NCBI GenBank assembly: GCA_030065235.1
Contig: JASJDC010000003.1
Span: forward strand, 365,997 to 429,996
Source: Alphaproteobacteria bacterium
GTDB taxonomy: Bacteria > Pseudomonadota > Alphaproteobacteria > UBA8366 > Aestuariispiraceae
Length of the DNA: 64,000 nucleotides
Direction: 5' to 3'
Shown here: piece after piece, positions 44,930 to 54,511 of the stretch
Numbering within the stretch: the stretch's first letter is position 1
How the letters are laid out: each line of letters opens with the position of its first letter
Translations under genes and position numbers: made by a program
Notes under the pieces: generated by a model
What the model was told of the DNA's origin: nothing
Database searches by the model: none
The model's input: only the letters and a program-made list of their open reading frames with translations

Positions 44930-47185
44930 GTGACTGGTACAAGAAAAATGTCGTCGGCGAAGGCCAGGTCCTCGGCCGCGCCTGTCTTGGAAGCGGTGTC
45001 GGCGCGGGACGCAGAGACGGACGGCGGTTTGGGACCCACGCGCGGGGCGGCGGCGGAGCTGGTCGACATCGATGCGATCACGCTGGATTCGCCGCAGCGC
45101 TTTTTGAACCGAGAATTGTCCTGGCTGTCTTTCAACGCGCGGGTTCTCGAAGAGGCCTCCAATCCCGCCCATCCGTTGTTGGAGCAATTGCGCTTCCTTT
45201 CGATCTCCGCCAGCAACTTGGACGAATTCTATATGGTCCGTGTCGCCGGCTTGATCGGTCAGGTGCAGGCGGATGTCTCAGGCCTGTCTCAGGACGGACT
45301 GACCCCGCGGCAGCAATTAGACGCCATCGCCCAGGAAGCGGGCCAATTGATGATCAATCAGGAGGCGCGCTGGGCGTCCATCATCAACGAGCTCCGCGAG
45401 GCCGGGGTCGCCTTGATCGACCCGACGGAGATGAGTTCTCGGGAGTCCGTCTGGCTCGATTCCTGGTTCATGGAACAGATTTTCCCGGCCTTGACGCCCT
45501 TGGCGGTCGACACCGCGCACCCGTTCCCTTTCATCCCGAACAAGGGGCTGGTGCTGGCGCTCGATCTCTACCGGCCGGAGGATGATCGGCGGCTGAACGG
45601 ACTTCTGATCCTGCCGACCAACATGGACCGGTTCATCCGTCTGCCTGGACGGTCGATCCGGTTCCTGCTGTTGGAAGATGTGCTCTGCCTTTATCTCGGC
45701 GCGCTGTTCCCGGGTTTCGAGCTGCTCGGCAAAGGCATGTTCCGGATTATTCGGGATAGTGACGTCGAGATCGACGAAGAAGCGGAAGACTTGGTCCGGA
45801 CCTTTGAGACGATGCTGCGCCGCCGCCGCCGCGGTCATGTCATTCGCCTGAAAATCAGCTCCGACATGCCGCCGGAATTGAAAGAGTTCGTAATCGACCA
45901 GCTGGATGTCGAGGAAGAAGACGTCTTCACCTTGAACAGGATGTTGGGGCTCGTTGATGTCGGCCAGATGATCGTCAGCGCCCGGCGGGACCTGCTGTTC
46001 GAGCCCTATGACGCGCGGTTCCCGGAACGAATTCGGGATTATGGCGGGGACTGTTTCGCGGCGATCCGGGCGAAGGATATCATCGTCCATCATCCCTATG
46101 AAAGCTTCGATGTGGTGGTTCAGTTCCTGCGCCAGGCGGCGCGCGACCCGAATGTCGTGGCGATCAAACAGACGCTTTATCGGACCTCGAACGATTCGCC
46201 GATCGTCGGCGCGCTGCAGGAGGCGGCGGAATCGGGCAAGTCCGTCACCGCACTCGTTGAATTGAAGGCGCGGTTCGACGAAGAGGCGAATATCCGCTGG
46301 GCGCGGGACCTGGAGCGCGCGGGCGTTCAGGTCGTCTATGGCTTCGTCGATCTGAAGACCCACGCCAAGGTTTCGCTGGTCGTCCGCCGCGAAGGCCGGC
46401 ATCTGCGCAGCTATGTGCATTATGGAACCGGCAACTATCACCCGATCACGGCGAAGATCTACACCGATCTGAGCTTCTTCACGACCGACCCGGTGTTGGG
46501 CCGCGACGCCGCGCTGGCCTTCAACTATATGACCGGCTACGCGACGCCGGAGAATATGGGCAAATTGGCCCTGGCGCCCATCGCGCTGAAGAAGCGGTTG
46601 TTGACTTGCATCGAGCGAGAGAAGAAGCACGCCGCCAGCGGCGCCAAAGGACAGATCTGGCTGAAATGCAACAGCATCGTCGATCCCGACATTATCGACG
46701 CGCTCTATCGCGCCTCGCAGGCCGGTGTCGAGGTGGATGTCGTCGCCCGCGGCATCTGCTGCCTGCGCCCGGGCGTGCCCGGCCTGTCGGAGAATATTCG
46801 GGTCAAGAGCATCGTCGGACGATTTCTGGAGCATAGCCGGATCTATTGCTTCGGGGCCGGGGCGGGGTTGCCCTCGCTGAACGCCGACGTCTTCATTTCC
46901 TCCGCCGATCTGATGCCGCGCAATCTTAACCGCCGGGTCGAAACGCTGGTTCAGATCGAAAACAATACGGTCAAGCGACAGGTTCTGGAGCAGGTGATGC
47001 GCGGCAATCTGGACGACGAGGCGCAGAGCTGGCTGATGAAGCCGGACGGCGGCTTTGAGCGCGTCCAGCCAGCCGGCAAGGGCTTCAATTGCCACCATTT
47101 CTTCATGACCAATCCCAGCCTGTCGGGACGCGGGACCGCCTTGAAGAAGCGGCGGAAACCCGGTACACGCGCGAAGTCGAAATAG
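44930..47185 (+). CDS. ppk: Polyphosphate kinase 1
   Basis: Polymerises the gamma phosphate of ATP into polyphosphate at the inner membrane. 751 residues from GTG at 44930 (GAGGAACGC upstream); the first 45 residues are not conserved and a later ATG at 44948 is possible. [20 protein letters not shown] opens the N domain; the autophosphorylated His is in [14 protein letters not shown], with HYGTGNYHP and the second His region [13 protein letters not shown] completing the phospholipase-D-like core. ppx follows 90 bases downstream. Confidence 0.96.
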   Translation: MTGTRKMSSAKARSSAAPVLEAVSARDAETDGGLGPTRGAAAELVDIDAITLDSPQRFLNRELSWLSFNARVLEEASNPAHPLLEQLRFLSISASNLDEFYMVRVAGLIGQVQADVSGLSQDGLTPRQQLDAIAQEAGQLMINQEARWASIINELREAGVALIDPTEMSSRESVWLDSWFMEQIFPALTPLAVDTAHPFPFIPNKGLVLALDLYRPEDDRRLNGLLILPTNMDRFIRLPGRSIRFLLLEDVLCLYLGALFPGFELLGKGMFRIIRDSDVEIDEEAEDLVRTFETMLRRRRRGHVIRLKISSDMPPELKEFVIDQLDVEEEDVFTLNRMLGLVDVGQMIVSARRDLLFEPYDARFPERIRDYGGDCFAAIRAKDIIVHHPYESFDVVVQFLRQAARDPNVVAIKQTLYRTSNDSPIVGALQEAAESGKSVTALVELKARFDEEANIRWARDLERAGVQVVYGFVDLKTHAKVSLVVRREGRHLRSYVHYGTGNYHPITAKIYTDLSFFTTDPVLGRDAALAFNYMTGYATPENMGKLALAPIALKKRLLTCIEREKKHAASGAKGQIWLKCNSIVDPDIIDALYRASQAGVEVDVVARGICCLRPGVPGLSENIRVKSIVGRFLEHSRIYCFGAGAGLPSLNADVFISSADLMPRNLNRRVETLVQIENNTVKRQVLEQVMRGNLDDEAQSWLMKPDGGFERVQPAGKGFNCHHFFMTNPSLSGRGTALKKRRKPGTRAKSK

Positions 47186-47275
47186 CGCAAGGGTGGGGCG
47201 AACCCACGCGCTCATGCAAACGGGTGAAGGCGCACGCCGTCCGGGGCGCGGCGCTATCGGTCCGCGGGGGACGTT

Positions 47276-48769
47276 GTGCCGAATTTCGTCGGGCCTCTGA
47301 CAAATCCTGTCGCCGTCATCGACATCGGATCGAACTCGGTCCGGCTCGTCGCCTACGAGGGCGATGATCGGGCGCCGCTGCCGATTTTCAATGAAAAGGT
47401 GTTGAGCGGCCTGGGGCGCGAACTGGACCAGACCGGCATGCTTCCTGACGAGGCGATGGAGAGCGCGCTTCAGGCTTTGCGGCGGTTCCGGTCGCTGGTC
47501 GATGGTATGCGGATAAGGCGTGTCGACGCGCTCGCAACCGCCGCGGTCCGCGAGGCGCGGAACGGTCGTGTCTTTGTCGAGCGGGCCAAAAAAGAGGCGG
47601 GCTTCGACATCCGCGTGTTGTCTGGCGAGGAGGAGGCGCAATACGCCGCCTATGGTATCCTATCCGGAACGCCAGGCGCCAACGGGCTGATCGGCGATCT
47701 TGGCGGCGGCAGCGTCGAATTGGTCGATATTCGTGATCGCGCGCTCGGGCCGCAAACGACATTGCCGCTGGGGCCGATCCGGTTTGACAAGAAGGACCTG
47801 CTGCATCCGAAACGGGCGGTGGAACGGGTGGACGCCGTATTAGGCACGGTGCCTTGGTTGTCGGACGGGGCGGGGCGCAGCTTCTATGCAGTCGGCGGCG
47901 CCTGGCGTTCTGTCGCCAAGCTTCACATGGTGCATGCGAAATATCACCTCCACATCATCCACAATTATAGGATAAATTATAAAGAGGCGGTGGAATTCAC
48001 CGAATTTCTGTCGCACCTGTCGCCGGATACGCTCGGCAAGACCGCGACGGTGAATAAACGTCGGATCGAGACGCTGCCATTCGCGGGCATGCTGCTGAAC
48101 CGAATCCTGCTTCGGGTGCGTCCGACCGACGTGACGCTGTCCGCCTACGGTTTGCGCGAGGGCGCTCTGTTTCAGCGCTTGCCGGCTGAGAAACAGGCGG
48201 CTGATCCGTTGCTCGACGCCTGTCGCGGTTTCATCATTCGCCGACGCACCTCTTCGGTTGACGGCGAGGCGATCGACGGCTGGTTGGACGGCGCTTTCCC
48301 GGATGCGGATGCGTCCGAGCGACGATTGCGGCTTGCCGCCTGCCTGATCGCCGATATCGCCCGCGCCGAACATCCCGATTATCGTGCAGAGCATTCGTTG
48401 TTGCGGGTGCTGCGTTTTCCCTTCGTCGGGTTGGAGCACGAAGAACGCGCCTTTATGGCGGTGGCGGTCGCGGCGCGGCACTCGCAATTGCCAAGCGGCG
48501 GCCATGGCGTCGAGACCGTGAACGAGTTGCTCGATCGGGAACGATTTACACGCGCGCGCGCCATAGGCCTGGGGATACGGCTGGCCTATACGTTGTCGGG
48601 CGGCGTCGCCTCTTTGCTGCGGCGTGGCACGATCACGCGCGACGGCGATCAACTGGTCCTGCGCATGCCGGCGGATATGGAGCGCGCGCTCTATGGCGAG
48701 GTGGTGCTGCGCCGGCTGTCATCCTTCGCCAAGGTCTTGGGCTGCGAACCGGTCGTTCAGACCGACTGA
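47276..48769 (+). CDS. ppx: Exopolyphosphatase / guanosine pentaphosphatase (Ppx/GppA)
   Basis: 497 residues from GTG at 47276 (an overlapping TTG at 47275 is in another frame). ASKHA fold: VAVIDIGSNSVRLVAYEG for phosphate loop 1, ATAAVREARNG, the catalytic Glu region SGEEEAQYAAYGIL, and LIGDLGGGSVELVDI for loop 2. The C-terminal half (about 310-497) is the HD-like domain with the added polyphosphate-binding region. Removes terminal phosphates from polyphosphate, opposing PPK; activity on pppGpp is also possible. Confidence 0.94.
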   Translation: MPNFVGPLTNPVAVIDIGSNSVRLVAYEGDDRAPLPIFNEKVLSGLGRELDQTGMLPDEAMESALQALRRFRSLVDGMRIRRVDALATAAVREARNGRVFVERAKKEAGFDIRVLSGEEEAQYAAYGILSGTPGANGLIGDLGGGSVELVDIRDRALGPQTTLPLGPIRFDKKDLLHPKRAVERVDAVLGTVPWLSDGAGRSFYAVGGAWRSVAKLHMVHAKYHLHIIHNYRINYKEAVEFTEFLSHLSPDTLGKTATVNKRRIETLPFAGMLLNRILLRVRPTDVTLSAYGLREGALFQRLPAEKQAADPLLDACRGFIIRRRTSSVDGEAIDGWLDGAFPDADASERRLRLAACLIADIARAEHPDYRAEHSLLRVLRFPFVGLEHEERAFMAVAVAARHSQLPSGGHGVETVNELLDRERFTRARAIGLGIRLAYTLSGGVASLLRRGTITRDGDQLVLRMPADMERALYGEVVLRRLSSFAKVLGCEPVVQTD

Positions 48770-48803
48770 CGGCGGCCTTCAGTAGTTGGGTCTGTGGCCA
48801 GCG

Positions 48804-49967
48804 TTACCGGATTGCAACCTCGGCCTCGGCTCGGACCGCTTCGACGGAGACGCCGGCGCGATCACGCTGAAGCGTGAAGATCCCCTTATAGAGTCCCGGC
48901 GGCCAGGGTTGCGCGCGCCGCATGGCGCCGGCGCGAAGAAGTTGTACGGCGGCGTCTCGGTCTATGACGCGTTCTGAGTTGAGGACCGCGACGCCATCGG
49001 GGCCAAGAATCCGAAACCGGGCGATGTCGCCTGCGCGCAATCCAGAGAGATAGACATGCATCAGCAAGTTCTCGGCGCGACTGCTTAGACCCGCGTCGCC
49101 GACAAGCAACCCATATTCGACCGCGGCGCGGTTGAGCGTCCGGTCGGCGAAACCGATCCGCACGACCAGGGTCGGGATATAGAGAAGGCGCTCCAGTGCG
49201 GCGGCGCTCCATAGCGGGGTCTGTGCCGGTCCGCATCCGGAGTCGGCGGGGCGGCCGGTGAAAGGATCGATCACCTGATTGTTGCGTCGAACCTCGAAAT
49301 GCAGATGCGGGAATTCGGTCAGGCCGGAGAGCCCGACTTGCCCGAGGACCTGGCCCGGCGCGACCGTGTCGCCCGGTTGCACCGTGATCGAGCCGCGCTT
49401 GAGATGCGCATAGGCGCTCACGAACCCGTCCTTATGCTCGATCAAGACGACATTGCCGAGCCCTTGGTCGGTGACGGCCTCGCGTCCCACCAGGCGGAAA
49501 TTGACGTCGGGCATGCCCTCCCGGATCCGCGTCACGGTTCCGCCGGCGGCCGCCACGACATCGACGCCGGCCTCCATTTCGCGATGGCTCGGCAGGCGAA
49601 AATCGGTGCCTGTATGCGCGTCGTAGCTTAGCGGCCCGCAGCGATAGTCGCGATAGTCCGCGCCGGGCGCCATATCGACGAAATTCTGGATCACGCAATC
49701 GCGGCCGATCGTGCAGTCGATCGGCACGCCGAAGCGCAGCGGGTTCGGGTCGCCGGCCGGCGTTCCTGAGGAGGCGACGCGATCCGTCTCCGCCGTCGGT
49801 GCAGGAGGCGCGGTCTGTGAAGACATGGAGGGCGCTGGGTCGGTCCCTGGTGCATCGACGACCAAGGCTGTCAGCGGATCGGGCCCGTCTCCGACCCAGA
49901 GCAGATAGCCCCCTGCGCCCAACGCGCCGAGAACCACCATGGCGATGCTGAGGATCAGGGCCTTCAT
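48804..49967 (-). CDS. M23 (LytM) family metallopeptidase, membrane-anchored or exported
   Basis: 387 residues. N-terminal hydrophobic segment (ILSIAMVVLGALGAGGYLLWV) with a Pro/Thr-rich linker, then a LytM domain: Zn ligands in HTGTDFRLP (HxxxD) and the FPHLHFEV (HxH) motif, with VLIEHKDGFVSAYAHL between. The C-terminal 150 residues after CGPAQTPLW form a beta-rich domain of unknown role. All Zn ligands are present, so active peptidoglycan endopeptidase activity is likely. 14 bases downstream of rnd in the same direction. Confidence 0.9.
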   Translation of the reverse strand: MKALILSIAMVVLGALGAGGYLLWVGDGPDPLTALVVDAPGTDPAPSMSSQTAPPAPTAETDRVASSGTPAGDPNPLRFGVPIDCTIGRDCVIQNFVDMAPGADYRDYRCGPLSYDAHTGTDFRLPSHREMEAGVDVVAAAGGTVTRIREGMPDVNFRLVGREAVTDQGLGNVVLIEHKDGFVSAYAHLKRGSITVQPGDTVAPGQVLGQVGLSGLTEFPHLHFEVRRNNQVIDPFTGRPADSGCGPAQTPLWSAAALERLLYIPTLVVRIGFADRTLNRAAVEYGLLVGDAGLSSRAENLLMHVYLSGLRAGDIARFRILGPDGVAVLNSERVIDRDAAVQLLRAGAMRRAQPWPPGLYKGIFTLQRDRAGVSVEAVRAEAEVAIR

Positions 49968-49981
49968 CGCGGCGCGCCGGA

Positions 49982-51175
49982 CTAGGGTCCCGTATTTGCG
50001 GGCGCAAGGTCGCCGAGCGCGTCGACGACCACCGCGCCGTCCCGCACGCTCATGGTCAGCTCGCCGCGCTTTAATCGCAGGGCGTCTTCACCGAATAACT
50101 CGCGACGCCAGCCGTGCAGCACGGGGCTGTCCGGATTGTCCTCGGCCGCCAGTTTCTCGATTTCCTCCCCATTGGCGACCAGGCGCGACGCCACGCCGGC
50201 CTCTTCGCAGCGCGCTTTCAGAAGCACTTTTAAGAGATCGCCGATCGGTCCGGCCCCGGGCGGCGGCGCCTCTCGGCGGCGCGACTTGGGCAGGTCCTTG
50301 TCCGGAATCTCAAAGGCGCGCTGGACCGCCTGCAGCACGCCTGTCCCGATGCGACCGTCGATCTGGCCCTTGGGGAAGCCGCGAATGCGTCCCAGCGCCT
50401 TGGCGTCGCGTGGGGCCGATCCAGCGATATCCAGCAGCGTGTCATCGCGTAGCACCCGGTTCCGCACGGTGTCACGGCGCTGCGCCTCGGCTTCGCGCCA
50501 GGCGGCGATCTCACGCAACACCGCCAGCGCGCGCGGCTTCAGGCCTCGCGCCTTCAGCCGCCGCCAAGCCTCCGACGGATCGGCCCGATAGGTGCGCTCG
50601 GCGGTCAGCACCGCCATTTCCTCGATCAGCCAGTGGGCCCGCTGCGCGTCTTCCAGCCGTTTGGACAAGCTCTCATAGACCGGCCGCAGATGGATAACGT
50701 CAGCCATCGCATAGGTGATTTGGCGGTCGGTCAGCGGCCGTTGGGACCAATCGGTGAAACGCGAACTCTTGTCGATCTGAACGCCTTCGACCTTGCGCAC
50801 CAGAACGTCGTAGCCGACCTGGTCGCCGAAGCCGAGCACCATGGCGGCGACCTGGGTGTCGAAGACCGGATGCGGCACGCGGCCGGAAAGATTGTAGAAA
50901 ATCTCCAGATCCTGCCGCCCCGCATGAAAGACTTTCGGCAAGTCCTCCTTGGCCAACAAATCGAAGAACGGGGCCAGATCCAGCCCCTCGGCCAGGGCGT
51001 CGATCGCCGCCGCCCCGGTGTCGCCCGCGACCTGGATCAAGCAGAGCTGCGGATAGTAAGTCGACTCGCGCACGAACTCGGTGTCGATGGCCAGAAATCG
51101 GCTGTCCGCCTGCGCTTGACAGAATTGCGCCAGGGCGTCGGTGGCGGTGATGGGCGTAAAAGACACGAAGCTCAC
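49982..51175 (-). CDS. rnd: Ribonuclease D
   Basis: 3'-5' exonuclease for tRNA and other stable RNAs. 397 residues from GTG at 51175. DEDD residues: FLAIDTEFVRE (Asp31/Glu33), FHAGRQDLEIFYNL, and TDWSQRPLTDRQITYAMADVIHL. A HRDC domain follows at about 205-290 (ALAVLREIAAWREAEAQRRDTVRNRVLRDD), and a second C-terminal helical domain to the end. Divergent from aspS, a conserved arrangement in alphaproteobacteria. Confidence 0.94.
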   Translation of the reverse strand: MSFVSFTPITATDALAQFCQAQADSRFLAIDTEFVRESTYYPQLCLIQVAGDTGAAAIDALAEGLDLAPFFDLLAKEDLPKVFHAGRQDLEIFYNLSGRVPHPVFDTQVAAMVLGFGDQVGYDVLVRKVEGVQIDKSSRFTDWSQRPLTDRQITYAMADVIHLRPVYESLSKRLEDAQRAHWLIEEMAVLTAERTYRADPSEAWRRLKARGLKPRALAVLREIAAWREAEAQRRDTVRNRVLRDDTLLDIAGSAPRDAKALGRIRGFPKGQIDGRIGTGVLQAVQRAFEIPDKDLPKSRRREAPPPGAGPIGDLLKVLLKARCEEAGVASRLVANGEEIEKLAAEDNPDSPVLHGWRRELFGEDALRLKRGELTMSVRDGAVVVDALGDLAPANTGP

Positions 51176-51274
51176 AATCGGGCAATTTGCATAGGACCCC
51201 TAGCTAGCCCGGATTCCCGTCTGTTTTAAAGCGAATATCCGAGCCGCGCGGCAGGGCGGCGGTTCGGCCGGCGT

Positions 51275-51302
51275 CCGCCCGCTAGCTTGACAGGGCGGGC
51301 GG
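51275..51302. promoter_or_regulatory. Hairpin and TTGACA element in the aspS leader region
   Basis: CCGCCCGC (51275-51282) pairs with GCGGGCGG (51295-51302). The loop carries TTGACA at 51287-51292, a perfect -35 hexamer; a -10 at 17-base spacing (CATGTC) is weak. The 238-base gap between rnd and aspS otherwise shows only GTCCGCC repeated three times. Confidence 0.4.
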
Positions 51303-51413
51303 GAAAACGCATGTCCGCCCCACGATTTTCGCTGACGGTTTTACGCCGTCTCGCCGGTCCGCCCGCGCTCATCCTCGGGCGGTGTCCGCCGACAAGTCAT
51401 CTGGAGCTGTGCC

Positions 51414-53198
51414 ATGCACGCCTACCGCACCCATAGCTGCGGCGATCTACGTTTGAGCCATGCGGGGGAGACCGTCCGCCTGTCGGGATGGGTCCACCGA
51501 AAACGCGACCATGGCGGGCTGCTCTTCGTCGATCTTCGGGACCATAGCGGGTTAAGCCAATGCGTGGTCGACGCCAGCAGCGATCTGTTCGCGCCGCTGG
51601 AAGGATTGTCGCTCGAATCCGTGATCAGCGTCACCGGCGAGGTGGTGAAGCGGACCGAAGAGACCATCAATCCGGCGCTGCCGACCGGTGAGGTGGAACT
51701 GGTCGTGCGGTCCTTCGAGGTGTTGTCGACGGCGGAGCAATTGCCGATGCCGGTAAACCAGGATGCAGGCTATCCCGAGGATATACGCTTGCGCTATCGG
51801 TTCCTGGATCTGCGCCGGGAAGAGATGCAGAGCAACATCATGCTGCGCAGCCATGTCATCGCTTCGATCCGGCGGCGCATGAACGACCAAGGCTTTACCG
51901 AGTTTCAGACCCCGATCCTGACCGCCTCCAGCCCGGAGGGCGCGCGCGACTTCCTGGTGCCCAGCCGGCTGCATCCGGGCAAGTTCTATGCGCTGCCGCA
52001 GGCGCCCCAGCAGTTCAAACAACTGATCATGATGGCCGGGTTTGACCGGTACTTTCAGATCGCGCCGTGCTTCCGGGACGAGGATGCGCGCGCCGACCGC
52101 TCGCCGGGCGAGTTCTACCAGCTCGATTTGGAAATGTCGTTCGTCACCCAGGAGGACGTGTTCGCCGCGCTGGAGCCTGTATTGCAAGGCGTGTTCGAGG
52201 AATTCGCCGAGGGGCGAACCGTCTCGCCGGCCCCCTTCAAGCGCATCCCCTTCGCGGAGTCGATGCTGAAATACGGCAATGACAAGCCAGACCTGCGCAA
52301 CCCGATCGAGATCGCGGATGTTTCGGAGGCGTTCCGGGGATCGGAGTTCAAGATTTTCGCGCGTTTGGTCGAAGAAGGGTCGGTGGTCCGCGCCATTCCC
52401 GCGCCCGGCGCCTCGGCCCAGCCGCGCAGTTGGTTCGACAAGCTGAATTCCTGGGCTCAAGGCCAGGGGCAGCCGGGCCTCGGCTATATCAATTTCAAGC
52501 AAGACGGCCCCGCCGGTCCGATCGCCAAGAATCTCGACGCCGCGCGCATTGCTTCGATCAAAGAGGCGGCGGGCCTTCAGGACGGCGATGCGGTGTTCTT
52601 CGTCTGCGGCAAGCCGGACGCGGCGGCGGGCTTTGCCGGTCTGGCCCGGACTGAGATCGGAACCCAGCTCGACCTGATCGATCAGAACCATTTCGAGTTC
52701 TGCTGGATCGTCGACTATCCGATGTTCGAATATGACGAGAAGGCCAAGAAAATCGAGTTCAGCCACAATCCGTTCTCGATGCCGCAAGGCGGGCTCGACG
52801 CGTTGGAAAGCAAAGACCCGCTCGAGATCCTCGCCTATCAATATGACATCGTCTGTAACGGCGTCGAGCTCTCGTCGGGCGCCATCCGGAACCACTTGCC
52901 CGAGGTGATGTATAAGGCCTTTGGGATCGCCGGTTATGGGCCTGAGGAAGTGGATGCGCGGTTCGGCGGCATGATCAGCGCGCTGAAACTGGGCGCGCCG
53001 CCGCATGGCGGCTCGGCGCCCGGCATCGACCGGATCGTGATGCTGCTGGCGGGGACTGAGAATATCCGCGAAGTCACCATGTTCCCGATGAACCAGATGG
53101 CCCAAGACCTGATGATGGGCGCGCCTGCTCCGGCCGACGCCCAACAACTGGCCGACATCCACATCAAACTCGACCTGCCGCTGGAGGTGGAGGATTAA
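51414..53198 (+). CDS. aspS: Aspartyl-tRNA synthetase (bacterial type)
   Basis: 594 residues, the length of the bacterial form with the inserted GAD domain (about 285-420). The N-terminal OB fold binds the anticodon ([26 protein letters not shown]). Class II motif 2 is [21 protein letters not shown]; motif 3 is [16 protein letters not shown]. Whether it is discriminating or also charges tRNA-Asn cannot be read off. The restriction-modification genes begin immediately after its stop. Confidence 0.97.
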   Translation: MHAYRTHSCGDLRLSHAGETVRLSGWVHRKRDHGGLLFVDLRDHSGLSQCVVDASSDLFAPLEGLSLESVISVTGEVVKRTEETINPALPTGEVELVVRSFEVLSTAEQLPMPVNQDAGYPEDIRLRYRFLDLRREEMQSNIMLRSHVIASIRRRMNDQGFTEFQTPILTASSPEGARDFLVPSRLHPGKFYALPQAPQQFKQLIMMAGFDRYFQIAPCFRDEDARADRSPGEFYQLDLEMSFVTQEDVFAALEPVLQGVFEEFAEGRTVSPAPFKRIPFAESMLKYGNDKPDLRNPIEIADVSEAFRGSEFKIFARLVEEGSVVRAIPAPGASAQPRSWFDKLNSWAQGQGQPGLGYINFKQDGPAGPIAKNLDAARIASIKEAAGLQDGDAVFFVCGKPDAAAGFAGLARTEIGTQLDLIDQNHFEFCWIVDYPMFEYDEKAKKIEFSHNPFSMPQGGLDALESKDPLEILAYQYDIVCNGVELSSGAIRNHLPEVMYKAFGIAGYGPEEVDARFGGMISALKLGAPPHGGSAPGIDRIVMLLAGTENIREVTMFPMNQMAQDLMMGAPAPADAQQLADIHIKLDLPLEVED

Positions 53199-53206
53199 GT
53201 TTACGA

Positions 53207-53842
53207 TTGGCCGAAGCAGCGAATCGGATCGCTTCTCACATCATGGAAATGCTCTCGAATCCTCAACTAGTTCCGCCTGACATACACGACCGCTATGAAG
53301 TCGTAGAATGGCGGAACGGGTTGCCTGTCCTCAAGGTTGCGAATGGCAGTGAATGGTCTGAAATCCTTAAGGTTCTGAGAGAATTCAAGCTCAAACGGCT
53401 CTACATCAAGAAACAAGGTGGTCGCAAGTCGCCCATTGCGGAGAACCTTGATGGCCGCTTCTATGGACTCGGATGGGTCGAGAAGGCTTTTGACACAAAA
53501 ATCGTCGTGGACGGTGCCGTGTCGGAAACACCAACCCACAGCGTCGATTGCTTCAAGAACCGCGTGGCGCTTGAAGTTGAATGGAACAACAAAGACCCGT
53601 TCTTTGATCGCGATTTGAATAATTTTCGCATTTTGTTCGATTTGGGTGTTATAGATGTGGGTGTGATCATCACCAGATGTGACGAGTTGCAACAGATATT
53701 TAAGAACCTTGGAGAGGGAAAGAAGTATGGCTCCTCAACAACGCATATGGCGAAGCTATTGCCTAGGATTCGCGGTGGCGGAGCCGGCGGCTGTCCAATC
53801 GTCGTATTTGGCATAAGAGGCGCGTGCTATGTCGACGAGTGA
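53207..53842 (+). CDS. BglII/BstYI-family type II restriction endonuclease
   Basis: 211 residues from TTG at 53207 (a GGAGG lies rather far upstream, inside aspS) or 199 from ATG at 53243. The central block HSVDCFKNRVALEVEWNN has Asp114, Glu123 and Glu125 in the spacing D-x9-E-x-E, matching the D-x9-E-x-Q active site of BglII, a PD-(D/E)XK variant. The region after it (FDRDLNNFRILFDLGVIDVGVIITR) and the C-terminal GSSTTHMAKLLPRIRGGGAGGCPIVVFGI are what I recognise from BglII-type enzymes. Base composition is clearly lower in GC than aspS. Its last 14 bases overlap the methyltransferase gene. Recognition site unknown. Confidence 0.78.
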   Translation: MAEAANRIASHIMEMLSNPQLVPPDIHDRYEVVEWRNGLPVLKVANGSEWSEILKVLREFKLKRLYIKKQGGRKSPIAENLDGRFYGLGWVEKAFDTKIVVDGAVSETPTHSVDCFKNRVALEVEWNNKDPFFDRDLNNFRILFDLGVIDVGVIITRCDELQQIFKNLGEGKKYGSSTTHMAKLLPRIRGGGAGGCPIVVFGIRGACYVDE

Positions 53843-54500
53843 AACCGTAAATCTTGCGATGGACCTAGCCCAGGTTGCTCGTGGTCGTAAGTTCCGCACG
53901 ATCATGGCGGACCCGCCTTGGCAGTTTACGAATAGGACGGGAAAGGTCGCGCCCGAACATCGACGGTTGAGCAGATATAGCACGCTCTCATTGGCGGATA
54001 TCGCCAGCATGCCGGTGTCAGACGTAGCAGACGAGCGTAGTCACCTTTACCTCTGGGTACCTAACGCTTTGTTGCCGCAGGGTTTGGAAGTGATGTCCGC
54101 ATGGGGATTCGAGTACAAGTCTAATATTATCTGGCACAAAATCCGCAAAGACGGAGGAAGCGACGGGCGAGGCGTTGGTTTTTATTTCCGCAATGTAACC
54201 GAAATTATTCTGTTTGGTATCAGAGGAAAGAACAACCGCACCCTCGATGCTGGGCGACGGCAAGTAAACTACTTGGCTTCCAGGAAGCGGGAGCATTCGC
54301 GCAAGCCTGATGAACAGTATGAGTTGATCGAGTCCTGCAGTCCCGGACCTTACCTGGAGCTGTTCTCGAGAGGGGCGCGGAAAGGCTGGGCCGTGCTTGG
54401 TAACCAGGCATCCGACGATTACCGGCCTGATTGGGACACATACTCCAACCATTCTCAGTCTCAGCGGAAATCGGGGCAAGAAGAGCTTCGTCTCGATTGA
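53829..54500 (+). CDS. MT-A70 family DNA adenine methyltransferase
   Basis: 223 residues. The catalytic DPPW (28-31, in IMADPPWQF) and the SAM-binding region in the order typical of the MT-A70/M.MunI group (beta class); HLYLWVPNALL, NIIWHKIRKDG and the C-terminal YLELFSRGARKGWAVLGNQ follow. It should make N6-methyladenine in the site cut by the overlapping endonuclease and so protect the host. Lower GC than the flanks, like its partner. It ends 11 bases before the stop of the convergent TPR gene. Confidence 0.85.
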   Translation: MSTSETVNLAMDLAQVARGRKFRTIMADPPWQFTNRTGKVAPEHRRLSRYSTLSLADIASMPVSDVADERSHLYLWVPNALLPQGLEVMSAWGFEYKSNIIWHKIRKDGGSDGRGVGFYFRNVTEIILFGIRGKNNRTLDAGRRQVNYLASRKREHSRKPDEQYELIESCSPGPYLELFSRGARKGWAVLGNQASDDYRPDWDTYSNHSQSQRKSGQEELRLD

Positions 54501-54511
54501 CGCGCCGACCC

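Noticed and set aside
45317..47641. 774-codon minus-strand open frame
   Set aside because: Antisense shadow of ppk and the start of ppx; no motif, composition typical of the complement of a GC-rich gene.
51552..53162. 536-codon minus-strand open frame
   Set aside because: Antisense shadow of aspS, which has all its family motifs.
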